From Bacteroidales bacterium UBA3834 (GTDB lineage Bacteria > Bacteroidota > Bacteroidia > Bacteroidales > P3), in assembly GCA_002392965.1 (NCBI GenBank), contig DGIA01000008.1, positions 1-55,632 of the forward strand: 55,632 bases of DNA. Reading direction: 5' to 3'. Below, piece after piece: positions 15,719 to 24,362 of the stretch; position 1 is the first letter of the stretch; every line of letters starts with the position of its first letter. The notes below the pieces were generated by a model that worked only from the letters and a program-made list of their open reading frames with translations, was not told where the DNA came from and made no database searches. A program made the translations under genes and the position numbers.

Positions 15719-16657
15719 TCAGTTGGACTTCCAGGCGCGGAAGGTGCAGGCGAAGTGTGGGTCGCCGTTGTGCTTGATGCTGAAGGCCAACCCCACATCG
15801 GCGGCCACCTTGGACATCTCCTCCATACGACTGAGGCACTTATTGACGCCGCCCAGACCGTGGGTGCACTGCATGTAGCAGCCCTTGTGCCCCGCCTGGT
15901 GATGCAGTTCGAAGCTACCGAAGCCCAACTCCTTGGCACGACGCTCCAGACGGTCGAAGGCTCGGTCGGCCGAGCAGCCGTGCGAGACGAAGACGGTGTC
16001 AATCAGCGTCGTGCTCGCGGCCTGCCAGGCCTCTTCAGACTCCTCTTGGGCGTCGTCAAGCTCCTCCATGACATCGTCCCACTCGTCCTCCCAATCACCC
16101 AAGTCGGCGTTCAGCAGCTGCACGAAGACCACATGTAGCACCAGCTCGCGCACCTCAGCCATGTCGAGCAGACGGGTGGAGAGGAGCGCCGGGTCGTCGC
16201 AGACGAAGGTGCAGTGCGCTATCGAGCTGTCCCAGAAGCGGACGTCGAACTCCACGCCGTCGCTGGTCACGCGCGTCCAGCCCAGTCGCACGTTGAGCAC
16301 CCACTTGGGCACACCCCGCATTCGGAGGCACCAGACGCTGTCGTTCAATGCCTCGAGACTGACGCCGTCGTCGTCGAGTGACTGGGAGGAGGCGTGGTCG
16401 ATGTGGTGCGTGTCGTCGCTGCCATCGTAGACGTAGGTGAAGAAATGCAGGCTGTCGCGCCAGCCGTAGGTGACCAGCTGCCGCTCCTTGGTGGTCGCCA
16501 TGAGGGCGAAGTCGTAGCCCTCGGCCTCGCAGGTGCTGTCCACCTCGCTGGCCGTCACGCCGCCCTGGAAGCCGTCCAGCACCGGCGCCTCGCGGTGCCG
16601 GCACCCCGTAGCCATCAGGGTCGCCACCGTAACAATGATAAAGAGTCTTGTTTTCAT
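15719..16657 (-). CDS. Lipoprotein of unknown function at end of the Ytr-like operon
   Basis: The 312-residue protein starts with a lipoprotein signal (MKTRLFIIVTVATLMATGC). The mature part has a beta-rich first half, a very acidic central helix (residues about 200-225, DWEDEWDDVMEELDDAQEES split), and a cysteine-containing C-terminus (GCYMQCTHGLGGVNKCLSRMEE). I recognise no family. The ATG overlaps the stop of the GntR gene (ATGA), so translation is coupled and the product presumably belongs to the same envelope system. Confidence 0.65.
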   Translation of the reverse strand: MKTRLFIIVTVATLMATGCRHREAPVLDGFQGGVTASEVDSTCEAEGYDFALMATTKERQLVTYGWRDSLHFFTYVYDGSDDTHHIDHASSQSLDDDGVSLEALNDSVWCLRMRGVPKWVLNVRLGWTRVTSDGVEFDVRFWDSSIAHCTFVCDDPALLSTRLLDMAEVRELVLHVVFVQLLNADLGDWEDEWDDVMEELDDAQEESEEAWQAASTTLIDTVFVSHGCSADRAFDRLERRAKELGFGSFELHHQAGHKGCYMQCTHGLGGVNKCLSRMEEMSKVAADVGLAFSIKHNGDPHFACTFRAWKSN

Positions 16658-17004
16658 ATCACATCATCTAAGGTTAGTTCGTCTATACTGATACCCAGAA
16701 GTTTCATCTTCTGACGGATGAGCGGCAAGTCCTCCTCGAGGAACTCGCGCCGCTGGTGGGAGAGGATGCGCTCACGGGCATCGGCACTGACGAAGTAGCC
16801 CACGCCGCGGCGCTGATAGATGATCTCTTCCTGCTGCAGGTAGTCGAACGAGCGCACCACCGTGTTGGGGTTGACGCCCATCTGGGTGGCCACGTCGCGC
16901 ACGCTGGGCATACGGTCGTCGGCCACGAGCTGGCCCTGCAGCACCTGCTCCATCAACCAGTCGGCTATCTGCAGGTATATCGGTTTCTGTTTTCTAAAGT
17001 CCAT
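16654..17004 (-). CDS. GntR-family regulator, YtrA type
   Basis: The 116-residue protein (start MDFRKQKPIYLQ; an ATG 15 bp upstream is also possible) has an N-terminal winged helix: PIYLQIADWLMEQVLQGQL, MPSVRDVATQMGVNPNTVVRSFDYL and GVGYFVS. The C-terminal tail is only about 40 residues, the short dimerisation helix of the YtrA subfamily, not a ligand domain. YtrA-type repressors usually control the ABC transporter operon in which they sit and respond to cell-wall antibiotics. Here the gene lies near the end of the operon it probably represses. It overlaps the upstream lipoprotein gene by 11 bp. Confidence 0.9.
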   Translation of the reverse strand: MDFRKQKPIYLQIADWLMEQVLQGQLVADDRMPSVRDVATQMGVNPNTVVRSFDYLQQEEIIYQRRGVGYFVSADARERILSHQRREFLEEDLPLIRQKMKLLGISIDELTLDDVI

Positions 17005-17737
17005 AGTCGTTTCCTCCATATTTCAGTTTACGGATGCTCAGGTGGACGTCGACGCCGTCGGCTTCGACCTTGCAGCGTCCGTCGCCCACAATGGTCTTCT
17101 CGCCTTCCTTGCGCGAAGGCAGGTCGCACGAGAGGTATGGCTTTATGCCCGACATCTCGATGGTCAGTCCCGCCGTTTCGGGCACCACATGGAGCGCAAG
17201 CAGGCTTTGGACGCCGTCAATGTCAATCTCGTCAGGCAGGGTGTTGGGGTAGTTGGCATTGACGTTGACCTTCACGCCATCCACCGTCAACTTGCGGCTC
17301 GCCACATTCTCGATAATCACGCCGGTCTCTACGCCGTCGATGTCGATATCGTCGAGCACTGTGCTGCGCGGCACCCTGACAACAAGGTGCTTGCGAATAT
17401 TCTTCAAATCACCATAGCGGTACTTGCCATGACCGCAGTATTGTATCTCAAGCTCGCCCTCCTCATCTACATAGTAGCGCATACGCAGCGAGTCGGTCAG
17501 CGGGAGGAAGCCCTCCTGAATCTCCTCATGGATGCATACCGTCGAGTCGTCGGTGTAGAGTATTTCCATGTCGCCGAAGAGCCAGTCGACGCTGATGCCG
17601 CTAATCGGCTGCTGCAACGTAGCGTCACCGACGCTGTAGCGCTCGGGGTGGTCGTACTTGATATCAATCTTTGTATTCTCGCCGCAGGCGGCCAGCAGCA
17701 TGGTGGCCATAACGGCTATAATTGCTATACGTTTCAT
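16994..17737 (-). CDS. DUF4097-type beta-repeat lipoprotein
   Basis: The 247-residue lipoprotein (MKRIAIIAVMATMLLAAC, lipobox LLAAC) is built of short repeated beta strands with recurring DIDGV steps (residues about 130-180: LDDIDIDGVETGV, EIDIDGVQSLL), forming a right-handed stack like DUF4097/DUF2807 putative adhesins. It ends LSIRKLKYGGNDYGL. Such proteins often accompany envelope stress regulators. It sits between the second permease and the GntR gene in one transcription unit; a 33-bp gap upstream contains a triplicated AACTTTTAA-like run. Confidence 0.7.
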   Translation of the reverse strand: MKRIAIIAVMATMLLAACGENTKIDIKYDHPERYSVGDATLQQPISGISVDWLFGDMEILYTDDSTVCIHEEIQEGFLPLTDSLRMRYYVDEEGELEIQYCGHGKYRYGDLKNIRKHLVVRVPRSTVLDDIDIDGVETGVIIENVASRKLTVDGVKVNVNANYPNTLPDEIDIDGVQSLLALHVVPETAGLTIEMSGIKPYLSCDLPSRKEGEKTIVGDGRCKVEADGVDVHLSIRKLKYGGNDYGL

Positions 17738-17770
17738 AACTCTTAACTTTTAATTTTTAACTTTTAACTT

Positions 17771-18616
17771 TCAATACGCCATGCGGTTCAGTCTGCGCCA
17801 GCTGAGCCAGCCGAAGAGGGCCGTCATCAGCACGTCGAAGCCCAGGGCCAGTCCAAAGATCCAGTTGACCATCTGCTCGCCGCTCATGCGGTCAGGCAGC
17901 TGCATGAACCAGTCCATGAAGCTGCTGTCGGAGAAGACGGCCACCAGCACCGGCACCAGCACAATGCTGAGCACGAAGTTGATGACATACAGCCAGAGGA
18001 TGGTCTGCAGCACCTTGTGCTTCTTGAAGATGGTGCTGGTGAAGAGGAACATCAGCACGGTGGAGATGTAGCCTATCCAGCAGGCCACCTGCCACATCCA
18101 GCCGAAGTGCAGGAAGGCCTCGGCCCCCTCCTCGGCGGCAGCATACTCGCTCAGGGTCGACATGTCGAAGGTGAAGGGGAAGCCCATCTCGCCTTGCCAG
18201 ATCCACTCCTGCCACGGGCCGAAGGGGATGGCGGTGAGGAACATATCGAGCACCAGGCTACCCAGATAGACGGCCAGCGGGCACACGACGAGCGAGAAGA
18301 GCAGCGCCGAGCAGAACTTCTCCGCCTTCGAGGCGGGGAGCATGGCGTAGTAGATACCCTCGTTGCGGAGGTTCCAGGTGCGGTACATGCGCGAGGGGGC
18401 CATGATGGCGGCAATATAGGCCACGGCCTCTATCATGATGAGGCGCAAGTCGGCCGGCATGTGGGCGTCGCTGCCGCCGAAGACATACATCATCAGCCAC
18501 GCGGCAAACGGCAGGGCGGCCAGGATAATCATTGTGGTGCCGAACATCGGCCACATATTGCGAAAGTCTTTGTTGACGACTTTGCAGAAACGGTTCCAGT
18601 CAAATGTATTGTTCAT
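17771..18616 (-). CDS. ABC transporter permease-like protein 2
   Basis: The 281-residue protein has six predicted membrane helices and is a paralogue, of identical length, to the gene upstream of it (18629-19474). Shared landmarks are the start (FDWNRFCKVVNKDF versus FDIKRFGKVLAYDI), YYAMLPASKAEKF versus YYAMLPASKLEKY, and the ending SWRRLNRMAY versus SWRRIKRMGY. It should form the membrane part of the ABC system with the ATPase at 19471-20298. Substrate unknown; a Ytr-like role in cell-envelope defence is inferred from the operon. Confidence 0.8.
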   Translation of the reverse strand: MNNTFDWNRFCKVVNKDFRNMWPMFGTTMIILAALPFAAWLMMYVFGGSDAHMPADLRLIMIEAVAYIAAIMAPSRMYRTWNLRNEGIYYAMLPASKAEKFCSALLFSLVVCPLAVYLGSLVLDMFLTAIPFGPWQEWIWQGEMGFPFTFDMSTLSEYAAAEEGAEAFLHFGWMWQVACWIGYISTVLMFLFTSTIFKKHKVLQTILWLYVINFVLSIVLVPVLVAVFSDSSFMDWFMQLPDRMSGEQMVNWIFGLALGFDVLMTALFGWLSWRRLNRMAY

Positions 18617-18628
18617 TGTTGTATTGTT

Positions 18629-19474
18629 TTAATAACCCATTCTCTTTATTCTTCTCCAACTGTAATAGACGAGCAGGGTGATGAGCAACACCTGCATGCC
18701 GAGGCCGATGTTGTTCACCCAGCCATAGATGGAGCCAGTAGCAACATTCATTACACGGTCGGCAAGGTCAATCTCTATGCCCAAGTCAGCGACAAGCCAC
18801 GCAGTAACGAGAACCGAGACGACGCTCACCACGAAGCCGATGCCGAAGAGGCAGAGCATGGTCAGCGCGGTCTTGCTCTTGCGGAAGAGCGTGTTGCCGA
18901 AGACGAAGGCCATGGCGAAGAGGATGTAGCCGAAGATGGCAACCATATAGGCACGCACACTGTATATCGCCGGCAGTCCCTCGTAAGGGTTGATACCAAA
19001 GTGGCCCAGCAGGCTGTCGATCTGCCACAGGTAACCCTCGTTGACGTGCAGCGGCAGAAATGTAATCAGCGTGTCGACCACAAAGGCACCACAGAATGTC
19101 AGCAGCGGGCATATAACAAGGGTCATCAGCAGCATGGAGAGGTATTTCTCCAGCTTCGAGGCCGGCAGCATGGCGTAGTATGAGCCACCCTTCTTCTGGT
19201 TGACCGCGTTATAGTGCACCTCTGGCACCAGACAGGCCATAATGACAGCCGTAAAGAGCAGCATGAACCACCGCACCCATATCGGTACACCAGCGGCTTG
19301 TTCACCCATCAGTATGGTGACAAGACTGATGACCACGGGCATGAAGGCAAACGAGATGATGTTAATCCCCATATTGCCTGTGCGCTCGCCGCTGCGGAAA
19401 TTGCGTGGGCTGAGCCTCCGGATATCGTAAGCCAGCACCTTGCCGAAGCGTTTAATGTCGAAAGTCTGACTCAT
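18629..19474 (-). CDS. ABC transporter permease-like protein 1
   Basis: The 281-residue, six-helix membrane protein has the YYAMLPASKLEKYLSMLL segment shared with its downstream paralogue. The start codon overlaps the stop of the ATPase gene (19471-19474, ATGA), showing translational coupling. Two equal-length permeases with one ATPase suggest a heterodimeric channel. The pair is probably a tandem duplication that has diverged strongly outside the shared motifs. Confidence 0.82.
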   Translation of the reverse strand: MSQTFDIKRFGKVLAYDIRRLSPRNFRSGERTGNMGINIISFAFMPVVISLVTILMGEQAAGVPIWVRWFMLLFTAVIMACLVPEVHYNAVNQKKGGSYYAMLPASKLEKYLSMLLMTLVICPLLTFCGAFVVDTLITFLPLHVNEGYLWQIDSLLGHFGINPYEGLPAIYSVRAYMVAIFGYILFAMAFVFGNTLFRKSKTALTMLCLFGIGFVVSVVSVLVTAWLVADLGIEIDLADRVMNVATGSIYGWVNNIGLGMQVLLITLLVYYSWRRIKRMGY

Positions 19475-20298
19475 GCGAACAACTCTTTGATACGTTCTTT
19501 GTTGCGCAGCACGGCGTTGAAGAGGGCCTCGATGTTGAGCTGGCTCTCCTCGCCGGTGGTATTGGGCACCACATTCATGTAGCCGCCCGGCAGCAGTTCG
19601 CTGTAGAGGGCATCCTCGTGAGCCTCGCCGCCATACTCGAAGAAGAGCTTTTCGGTAATCTTCTGCACCGAGGCATCGAGCAGCACGGCGTTGTGGCTCA
19701 GGATGACGATGGGGTCGATCAGATTCTCCACATCCTTCACCTGGTGGGTGGAGATGATGATGGTCTTGCCCTCGTCGGCAATCTTGCTCAGTATGGAGCG
19801 GAACTGCGCTTTGCTGGGGATGTCGAGGCCGTTGGTGGGCTCGTCGAGCAGCACATAGTCGGTGCCCAGCGAGAGGCTGGCGGCGATGAGGCTCTTCTTC
19901 TGCTGGCCGAAGCTCATCTCGCGGAACTTGCGGTCGGGCTCCACTTCCAGCTCCTGCATCAGATGCAGGAAGGTGCCCTGCGAGAAGGTGGGATAGAAGG
20001 GGCTGAGCTCGTCGACATACTTCTGCGGCGTGGCGTTGTCGGGCAGCGTCACCTCGTCGGGCAGGAAAACTATGCGCTGCAACATCTCCGGCAGGCGGTC
20101 GTGGCTGGTCATGCCGTCGACGGTGCAGGTGCCACTGAGTGGGCGTTGCAAGCCGCAGATAATCTTGAGCAGCGTAGTCTTGCCCACGCCGTTCTCACCC
20201 AGCAGGCCATAGATGGACCCTTCCGGGAAACTCAGGTTGATGTTCGAGAAGACCGGCGTCTTCTTGTAACTGAAGTCAAGATTTTTAATTTCAATCAT
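19471..20298 (-). CDS. ABC transporter ATP-binding protein (YtrB-like)
   Basis: The 275-residue ATPase powers the two downstream permeases. The Walker A motif GENGVGKTT is at residues 34-42; the signature region reads EMSFGQQKKSLIAAS, the FGQxKK variant typical of the YtrB/BcrA-like group instead of LSGGQ; Walker B with the following Asp is YVLLDEPTNGLD, and the switch histidine is in IISTHQVKD. The C-terminal 60 residues are an accessory extension. It follows the YbjQ gene by 14 bp. Confidence 0.92.
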   Translation of the reverse strand: MIEIKNLDFSYKKTPVFSNINLSFPEGSIYGLLGENGVGKTTLLKIICGLQRPLSGTCTVDGMTSHDRLPEMLQRIVFLPDEVTLPDNATPQKYVDELSPFYPTFSQGTFLHLMQELEVEPDRKFREMSFGQQKKSLIAASLSLGTDYVLLDEPTNGLDIPSKAQFRSILSKIADEGKTIIISTHQVKDVENLIDPIVILSHNAVLLDASVQKITEKLFFEYGGEAHEDALYSELLPGGYMNVVPNTTGEESQLNIEALFNAVLRNKERIKELFA

Positions 20299-20312
20299 AA
20301 GGCTTTTGTTTT

Positions 20313-20627
20313 TTAGTATTTGTATTTAATTGCTGTTCCATATACGAGCACCTCGGCGGCCTGAGCCATGATGGCGCTGGTGGTGAAGCGCACGCCGACG
20401 ATGGCGTCGGCACCCATGCGCACAGCATTGTCAATCATGCGCTGGGTGGCCTTCTCGCGGGCCTTCTCCATCATGTCGGTGTAGCTGTGCAGCTCGCCGC
20501 CCACGATGCTCTTCAGCCCCTGGCCGAAGTCGCTGACGAAGTTCTTGCTCTGGATGGTGCTGCCGCTGACGATGCCCATCGCTTCATAATTGCACCCTTG
20601 CAGGGTTTCCACTGTTACGATTTTCAT
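20313..20627 (-). CDS. YbjQ/UPF0145 heavy-metal-binding-like protein
   Basis: I start at MKIVTVETLQG (ATG 20625-20627), giving 104 residues, the normal family length; the longer open frame upstream is an overlap with the receptor gene. The pattern LQGCNYEAMGIVSGSTIQSKNF, ARE(K)ATQRMIDNAVRMGADAIVGVRF and AAEVLVYGTAIKY is diagnostic of UPF0145, pentameric proteins of unknown role. It lies 23 bp after the receptor and 14 bp before the ATPase, so it belongs to the envelope operon. Confidence 0.92.
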   Translation of the reverse strand: MKIVTVETLQGCNYEAMGIVSGSTIQSKNFVSDFGQGLKSIVGGELHSYTDMMEKAREKATQRMIDNAVRMGADAIVGVRFTTSAIMAQAAEVLVYGTAIKYKY

Positions 20628-20650
20628 ATCTTTATGTGTTTGTTGTTTTT

Positions 20651-23134
20651 TTACATTTGTGGAGTTCCAACATTGTCGGTGGCGCCCTGGCGGGCCTTGC
20701 TCTCGAGCTCCATCTTGCCGATACGCCAAGTGAGACCGACGCTCACGAAGCGTGTGTTCCAGCGCTGGCTGCCAGTGGTCTGATACTGCGGTGCGGTGGT
20801 GTTGCTGCCCCATTCGGCCCATCCGAAGATATCGTTCACCGTAAGGTTGACGCTCAACTGGCGGTTGAAGAAGTCGCTGCTCACACCGAAATCGACACTC
20901 TTGTTGGCGTTGCTCAGGCTGTAGAGACCCAGACGCGGACTGCTGTAGCGGGCGTTGGCGAACAGCTCCAGTTTGTTCCACACCTTGGCCCACACGTTGA
21001 GGCGGGCGCTCCAGCTCACCTTGTTGGTGTCGAGACCGTCGTAGCTGTAGCCGTAATTGAAGACCGAGGCATTGAGGCGCACATTGAAGAAGCCCGTGGG
21101 ACGGAACATGATGTTGGCCTCGAGGCCTTCGGTGTGCGAAGAACCGATATTGACGGGATAGGTGTAGTTGACCATATAGGGTCCGATAACGGGGTCGAGG
21201 GTGGCGGCTGTCATGGTACCGATCTCGTCGGTGTTGGCACGCCAGTAGCCGTTGAGGCTCACCATGCCGAAGCCCATCAGGTACTTGCTCCATGCAGCCT
21301 CCAGATTGTGGGTGTAGCTCATCAGCAGGTTGGGGTTGCCGGTGCGGAAGGAGTAGTCGTCGTAGATGCGGAAGGGCAGGTAACTGCTGAGGTCGCCGTC
21401 GTGCGAGAAGCGGCGGGTATAGCTGAAGCTGTAGCTGGTGAAGGTCTTGGTCTGGTAGCTCAGGTGGATGCTGGGAATCAAACCGGAGAAGACGGTATCA
21501 ATACTCTGACGGTCGCCGAGGCCCGGGTGCTCGATCATGCCGCTCTTGAAGTTGTTGGCGTAGCGCAGGCCTGCCTTGGCGGTGAAGCCGCCCCAGCGCT
21601 TCTGTGCCGTCAGATAAACATTGGGTTCGAAGGCTGTTCCGTTCGACGCATAGGAGCGGTAGGGCATGCTGCTCCAGTCGCCCGAAGGCAACAGACTGTC
21701 GTATATCTCGTTGTTACGGCTGTAGCCATAGCCTATCTCGGCGCCGGCTTCGATGGTGATGTCGTGCTTCAACGGCAGGGTATAATCTACGCCCAGCTGG
21801 CCGCTGCCGTTGAACATGTCGCCCGTCATGTGGCGGGTGAAGTCGGTGAGCGCAGCCGAGCGGTAGTCGCGCCACTGGTCGCTGTAGCCGCCGTTGCTCC
21901 AATAGTTGCCGTTGAGGTTGACACTGATTTTGCGTCCTGTGGTATCGAAGCGGTGCTCGAACCAGGCACCGCCGTAGGCGCCGCTGCTGAAGCCGTTGTT
22001 GCGCACGGTGTCGTAGTAGCCAAGGTTGCGAGTGCTGGGGTCGAAACGTGTGCCGCCGTTATATTCATAGTATTGGTAGTCGTGGTTGTACGAGTTGCGG
22101 TCCCAGTAGGGGTAGGCTCCCACCCAGGCCGCCAGGTTGGTCATGCTGTCTATCTTCCAGTTCATGTTGAAGCCGGCATAGCCACCATAGAAAGGCATAC
22201 GTCCTTCGGTCTTGTATTTCTGATAGCGGCTGGTGTCGCCGGTGACGGGGTTTAACAAGGTGGCGTCGCCGTCGGCTGCCGACTCATGTTGGCCGTAGTT
22301 GCCGCTGAGGTAGATATTGAAGTCCACCTTCTCGTTGGCCCACACGTAGGAGAGCCACGGGCTTATGTTCGACAACACAGGTCGTCCGTCGGGACTCAGG
22401 GTGCTGCGCAGACCCACGCACAGCAACTCGTTGCGCGTCACCGTCTGGTTGGTGACGATGTTGATGACGCCGCCGTTGGTCGAGTAGCGGGCCGAAGGAT
22501 TGGTGATGACCTCGATGCGCTCGATGGCGCCCGCCGGCAGGGTCTTGATGTACTGTTTCAGGGCCTCCTCGTTCATGTGGCTCGGCTGGTCGTTAATCCA
22601 TATCTCCACCGAGCTCACACCGCGCAGCGTGATATTGCCATCGGCATCCACCTCCACACCGGGAGCGTTCTGCAGGGCATCGCTGGCCGTGCCCGTCTGG
22701 ATGCTCGGGTCCTCCTTGGCGTTGTACATGTTCTTCTCGCCGTCCATCAGGTACAGCGGCTTGTCTGCCACCACCTGCACAGCCTCCAGTGTGGTACCCC
22801 GCTGCAGCCGGATATCAACCTGATCCATCTTTTCTGCCACCTCTATCCTATCCATATAAGATATATACCCCACGAACGAAGCCTGCAGCAGGTAGTGTCC
22901 TGTGTCGGCATCGTCAATGCTGAAACGGCCATCGAAGTCGGTAGTGGCACCGCGCATGAACACCGTGTCGGCCGGACGCATCAGCGCCACATTCACAAAA
23001 GGCATCGGCTCGCCCGTTTCACGATCGGTCACCCGGCCTCCCACATGCCCGTTTTGGGCGTTTACGGCTGACACAAGACCCAAAGACAAGGTCGCAACTG
23101 CCAAGAACATTTTACCTATCTTTATCATTTTCAT
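20651..23134 (-). CDS. TonB-family outer-membrane beta-barrel receptor
   Basis: The 827-residue protein has a signal peptide (ending AVNAQ), a carboxypeptidase-regulatory-like domain at about 28-110 (GGRVTDRETGEPMPFVNVAL), a plug domain (about 120-220: DALQNAPGVEVDADGNITLRG, VEIWINDQPS), and a long barrel of alternating aromatic strands (PF14905, OMP_b-brl_3). This group of receptors lacks a clear TonB box and often has regulatory or adhesin-like roles. No SusD partner is present. A textbook promoter lies upstream (23182-23212), and six more genes follow on the same strand, so the receptor probably heads the Ytr-like transcription unit. Confidence 0.92.
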   Translation of the reverse strand: MKMIKIGKMFLAVATLSLGLVSAVNAQNGHVGGRVTDRETGEPMPFVNVALMRPADTVFMRGATTDFDGRFSIDDADTGHYLLQASFVGYISYMDRIEVAEKMDQVDIRLQRGTTLEAVQVVADKPLYLMDGEKNMYNAKEDPSIQTGTASDALQNAPGVEVDADGNITLRGVSSVEIWINDQPSHMNEEALKQYIKTLPAGAIERIEVITNPSARYSTNGGVINIVTNQTVTRNELLCVGLRSTLSPDGRPVLSNISPWLSYVWANEKVDFNIYLSGNYGQHESAADGDATLLNPVTGDTSRYQKYKTEGRMPFYGGYAGFNMNWKIDSMTNLAAWVGAYPYWDRNSYNHDYQYYEYNGGTRFDPSTRNLGYYDTVRNNGFSSGAYGGAWFEHRFDTTGRKISVNLNGNYWSNGGYSDQWRDYRSAALTDFTRHMTGDMFNGSGQLGVDYTLPLKHDITIEAGAEIGYGYSRNNEIYDSLLPSGDWSSMPYRSYASNGTAFEPNVYLTAQKRWGGFTAKAGLRYANNFKSGMIEHPGLGDRQSIDTVFSGLIPSIHLSYQTKTFTSYSFSYTRRFSHDGDLSSYLPFRIYDDYSFRTGNPNLLMSYTHNLEAAWSKYLMGFGMVSLNGYWRANTDEIGTMTAATLDPVIGPYMVNYTYPVNIGSSHTEGLEANIMFRPTGFFNVRLNASVFNYGYSYDGLDTNKVSWSARLNVWAKVWNKLELFANARYSSPRLGLYSLSNANKSVDFGVSSDFFNRQLSVNLTVNDIFGWAEWGSNTTAPQYQTTGSQRWNTRFVSVGLTWRIGKMELESKARQGATDNVGTPQM

Positions 23135-23181
23135 TGTGTTATTTAATTTCTATACTAGTGTATTAGTATCTTAGTACACTG

Positions 23182-23212
23182 CAAAAGTAACACATATTTC
23201 AATACTGGCAAA
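23182..23212 (-). promoter_or_regulatory. Bacteroidota promoter of the receptor operon
   Basis: On the minus strand TTTG (23212-23209), a spacer of exactly 19 bp, then TACTTTTG (23189-23182) match TTTG-N19-TAnnTTTG. The ATG is 48 bp downstream, with a small AGTGTA/TACACT hairpin in the leader. Confidence 0.75.
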
Positions 23213-23305
23213 AGAAAATTTGAAATTTAACAGAATTTAACACTTTAACAAGTCTCTGGCAAGGAAATCCCTCCCAGTTCCCTCCACTTCACCTCCACTC
23301 TTCAT

Positions 23306-23414
23306 CCGTCTCACCTCCGTCTTTCAACGGAGGTGAGACGGAGGTGAAACGGAGGTGAGACGGAGGTGAGACGGAGGTGAGACGGAGTTGATGGGGAGTT
23401 GACGGGTAGTTGAC
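23306..23414. repeat. 11-bp tandem array C (ACGGAGGTGAG) with inverted copy
   Basis: From 23327 eight 11-bp units run in phase: ACGGAGGTGAG five times with minor variants, decaying to ACGGAGTTGAT, GGGGAGTTGAC and GGGTAGTTGAC. Just upstream, 23310-23320 is an inverted unit (CTCACCTCCGT), which pairs perfectly with 23327-23337 around a 6-nt loop. It lies in the divergent gap between the receptor and the Wzz gene; the remaining gap is AT-rich promoter sequence. Confidence 0.92.
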
Positions 23415-23516
23415 ATGTAGGCCGAGGGGACAAAAAATAAGGCCCTGACACAATAAGAAGGGAGTGTTCTCGTTATTACAAATTATTACATTATTTATCA
23501 GAGAAACAAACCGATT

Positions 23517-24362
23517 ATGGAACAATCGTTCGGCAACAGTTACGACCATCGTGCCTCCCTGCGCTTCTTCAGCCGCTGGTGGAAGGTACTGGTCATCGTC
23601 GGCGTGGTGGCGGCAGTGGCAAGCCTCGTGGTATCGCTGCTCATCAAACCCCTCTACAAATCCTCCGCCGTCATCTTTCCCACCAGCTCCAACCGCCTTT
23701 CGAAGGCCATCATGGATTACCACTACAGCCTCGACTTCATGGATTACGGAATCGAGCGCGACTGCGAGTATGCCATCCAGATACTTTCTTCGAAGCGCAT
23801 GCAGCACGCCGTGTGCGAGCATTTCAACCTGATGGAACACTATGCCATCAAGGGTGCCAACCCCTTGTTCAAGCTCGAGAAACAATACAAGAGCAACATC
23901 TCGGTGAAGCGCACCGACTTCCTCGGAGTCGAAATCGGCGTCCTCGACCAGGATCCGCAGTGGGCGGCCGACATAGCCAACTATATGGCGGCCATGTACG
24001 ACACCCTCTGCCATGAGATTCATGCCGACCGCGCCGAGAGCGCCGCCACGGTGATGAACGGTGTGGTGGGAGCCATGGAGCAGGAACTCGACTCCCTCTC
24101 CTCCACCCCCGGTGCCCGCTGGAAGGACGAGCTGATCAAAGACAAATGCGAGCAACTGGCCGACCTGCAAACCCGCGCCATGCAGACCAACGTCGATAAA
24201 GACTTGAAGGTAAGTTATAAATATCTGGTCGATGTGGCTACTCCGGCCGACAAGAAGGCCTATCCCAAACGGCTGCTCATCGTGCTGGCCGGCACCTTGG
24301 GCGCCGTGGTGGTGTGCATCTTCGGGCTGCTCATCTTCGCCAAGAAGGAGGATGAAGAATAA
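23517..24362 (+). CDS. Wzz-type polysaccharide chain-length protein
   Basis: The 281-residue inner-membrane protein has two membrane helices (about residues 23-45 and 250-273) around a periplasmic domain, the Wzz/polysaccharide co-polymerase layout. The first helix is followed by KPLYKSSAVIFPTSSN, as in the family, and the second is preceded by VATPADKKAYPKR, the proline-rich motif. There is no cytoplasmic tyrosine kinase domain. It would set the length of a surface glycan; the next gene resembles an O-antigen ligase and overlaps it by 11 bp. Confidence 0.88.
   Translation: MEQSFGNSYDHRASLRFFSRWWKVLVIVGVVAAVASLVVSLLIKPLYKSSAVIFPTSSNRLSKAIMDYHYSLDFMDYGIERDCEYAIQILSSKRMQHAVCEHFNLMEHYAIKGANPLFKLEKQYKSNISVKRTDFLGVEIGVLDQDPQWAADIANYMAAMYDTLCHEIHADRAESAATVMNGVVGAMEQELDSLSSTPGARWKDELIKDKCEQLADLQTRAMQTNVDKDLKVSYKYLVDVATPADKKAYPKRLLIVLAGTLGAVVVCIFGLLIFAKKEDEE

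Noticed and set aside
20313..21293. A 326-residue protein ending in the YbjQ sequence
   Set aside because: The first 220 codons are antiparallel-free frame-shifted shadow of the receptor gene; the family start lies at 20627.
20636..22255. A 539-codon plus-strand frame opposite the TonB-family receptor
   Set aside because: Repetitive V/A/G-rich shadow of the receptor barrel; no domain.
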